From positions 1 through 6,732 of the forward strand of contig JAURNO010000051.1 of the NCBI GenBank assembly GCA_030830145.1: DNA of 6,732 nt. The letters run 5' to 3'. Source of the stretch: Verrucomicrobiota bacterium (GTDB taxonomy: Bacteria > Verrucomicrobiota > Verrucomicrobiia > Opitutales > Seribacteraceae). The translations under genes were made by a program, and so were the position numbers. The notes under the pieces are model-generated. The model did no database searches, was not told the origin of the DNA, and worked only from the letters and a program-made list of their open reading frames with translations. Numbering within the stretch: the stretch's first letter is position 1; each line of letters starts with the position of its first letter. This document shows, one piece after another, positions 5,648-6,732 of the stretch.

Positions 5648-6250
5648 ATGACTCAAGAGCCTTCCAACGATCGAAAGGTGATGAGCGAAGGTCCTGTTCC
5701 CGCACCGCTCAGACTCATTGCCTTTGCGATGGATTTCGTTCTGCTGATATTCCTTTCAATGTTGATCATGCTGTATCTGCCGAAAATCCTCGGCGAACAA
5801 ACTGAAAACGAATTCGACAACCTCACTTCTCGGGTCGCCGAGCTTTTTCAACAAAGTGAGCCCAATCAAAGAGAACTGGAAAACGTTTTGCGTGACCTCC
5901 AGTATTTTCAGGAAAGAATCAACTACAATCTAATCGTTACTTTGTTCTTTGTTTTTTACTTTGTCCAAGCCGAGTTATTCTGGGGCGGAAAATCCATCGG
6001 CAAAGCGACCTTTTCGCTTACAACCAAAAATAATACTGGTGAACAGGCATCTCCCATCACTTTTCGTCAAATTTTGATACGGTCCGTGATCAAAGGTTTG
6101 TCCTGCAGTTTCGCCTTACTCGGTATCGCCAACCTACTTTGCTTTCTTTTGAACAAGCAAAAGAAATCCCTTCATGACTTGGCCTCCAAAACGACTACCG
6201 ATCGAGTCAGACCAGAGTCCGTCGATCCGAAAACACAACCCGAACAATGA
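5648..6250 (+). CDS. RDD-family integral membrane protein
   Basis: A 200-aa inner-membrane protein of the RDD family, whose function is generally unknown (some members have been linked to ion transport). The family arrangement is visible: Arg22 and Asp29 in transmembrane segment 1 (about 21-45, LRLIAFAMDFVLLIF), a second segment about 93-112 followed by FWGGKSIGKATFSL, and a third about 146-168 with the closing motif KKSLHDLASKT. Between segments 1 and 2 lies a hydrophilic, helical, charged loop of about 45 residues (50-92), longer than in many small RDD proteins. It starts 3 bp after folD and its TGA overlaps the proC start by 4 bp (ATGA), which implies translational coupling. No Shine-Dalgarno is seen. 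Confidence 0.88.
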   Translation: MTQEPSNDRKVMSEGPVPAPLRLIAFAMDFVLLIFLSMLIMLYLPKILGEQTENEFDNLTSRVAELFQQSEPNQRELENVLRDLQYFQERINYNLIVTLFFVFYFVQAELFWGGKSIGKATFSLTTKNNTGEQASPITFRQILIRSVIKGLSCSFALLGIANLLCFLLNKQKKSLHDLASKTTTDRVRPESVDPKTQPEQ

Positions 6251-6732
6251 AAATCAAAGTTGCTTTTGTGGGAGCGGGGAAGATGGTCTCCGCCATTGTT
6301 AAAAGCCTCCTTCGCTCCCAAACCTTCGAACCCAGCGACATTGCTTGTTGCTCGGCCAATGATGGAACCTCCGAAACACTATCGGAAGAAACCGGGATCT
6401 TTCGATTCGATTCGATTGAGAGCATGATGGAGGCAAAGCCCGATCTTCTTGCCTTGGGTTGCAAGCCGCAACAACTTGCGCAACTCCCTGATTCCATTAG
6501 TGAGTCAACCGAAGGAACATTGATCCTTTCCATCATGGCGGGAATCACTCTTGATCGGCTCAGCTTCGTTTTTCCAAACGCCCGTAACCTCGTCCGGTCG
6601 ATGCCCAACACCCCCGGACAAGTTGGTGCCGGCGCCACTGGTTTCCTCTTCGCCCGGGAGGCAGAGGAGGAGGATCGTCAACTGATCATGGGAATTCTTT
6701 CGTCCTTGGGTTTTGCCAGAGAGGTTGGTGAA
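6247..6732 (+). CDS. proC: Pyrroline-5-carboxylate reductase, N-terminal part
   Basis: Last enzyme of proline synthesis: it reduces 1-pyrroline-5-carboxylate with NAD(P)H in the cytoplasm. 162 residues are visible of an expected 265-280; the gene runs off the right edge. The Rossmann motif is VAFVGAGKM at 5-13, with Lys12 where many homologues have Asn. CKPQ (72-75), SIMAGI (95-100) and the signature RSMPNTPGQVGAGATG (117-132) are all family hallmarks, ending the dinucleotide domain and starting the dimerisation domain. The start ATG overlaps the stop of the RDD gene (ATGA), so it is probably translated by re-initiation. The frame is open to the window end with no break. Confidence 0.95.
   Translation, partial: MKIKVAFVGAGKMVSAIVKSLLRSQTFEPSDIACCSANDGTSETLSEETGIFRFDSIESMMEAKPDLLALGCKPQQLAQLPDSISESTEGTLILSIMAGITLDRLSFVFPNARNLVRSMPNTPGQVGAGATGFLFAREAEEEDRQLIMGILSSLGFAREVGE

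Noticed and set aside
6207..6638. 143-codon minus-strand open frame
   Set aside because: It is antisense to proC and the end of the RDD gene; its product has no family features.

Overview
This is ordinary bacterial chromosome of medium GC content, and it looks like core housekeeping DNA with no sign of a mobile element, prophage, CRISPR array or defence system. The genes are tightly packed and most lack a recognisable Shine-Dalgarno sequence. The combination (fabG-acpP-fabF with no fabD or fabH beside it, an RsuA/RluB-type pseudouridine synthase diverging from it, and a sec-exported protein followed by folD, an RDD membrane protein and proC) suggests a member of the Verrucomicrobiota/PVC group, possibly a marine opitute. 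That placement is an impression from gene order and protein character, not something proved here.

The left half (1-3248) reads on the minus strand. From its promoter side it runs fabG (3248-2496), acpP (2457-2215), fabF (2149-911), a tRNA-Arg(ACG) gene (840-764) and then a strong intrinsic terminator (735-706). Beyond the terminator lies the N-terminal part of a secreted endonuclease/exonuclease/phosphatase-family protein (570-1), which runs off the left edge. The three fab genes supply the condensing enzyme, the acyl carrier and the first reductase of type II fatty-acid elongation.

The right half (3335-6732) reads on the plus strand as one probable operon: a small-subunit-type rRNA pseudouridine synthase, an unrecognised exported protein with a possible OB-like C-terminal domain, folD (one-carbon/folate), an RDD-family membrane protein, and proC (proline synthesis), which runs off the right edge. 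Gaps are 18, 30 and 3 bp, followed by a 4-bp ATGA overlap, so co-transcription is likely.

The two blocks diverge from an 86-bp intergenic region (3249-3334). It holds a perfect TTGACA -35 box on the plus strand, a small inverted repeat overlapping that box, and a GC-rich hairpin that would sequester the only purine-rich ribosome-binding candidate of fabG. Points worth a second look are this divergent control region, two unusual positions in FabF around the acyl pocket and gating loop, the tRNA-Arg apparently appended to the fab operon, and the unrecognised exported protein. I found no convincing novel system.
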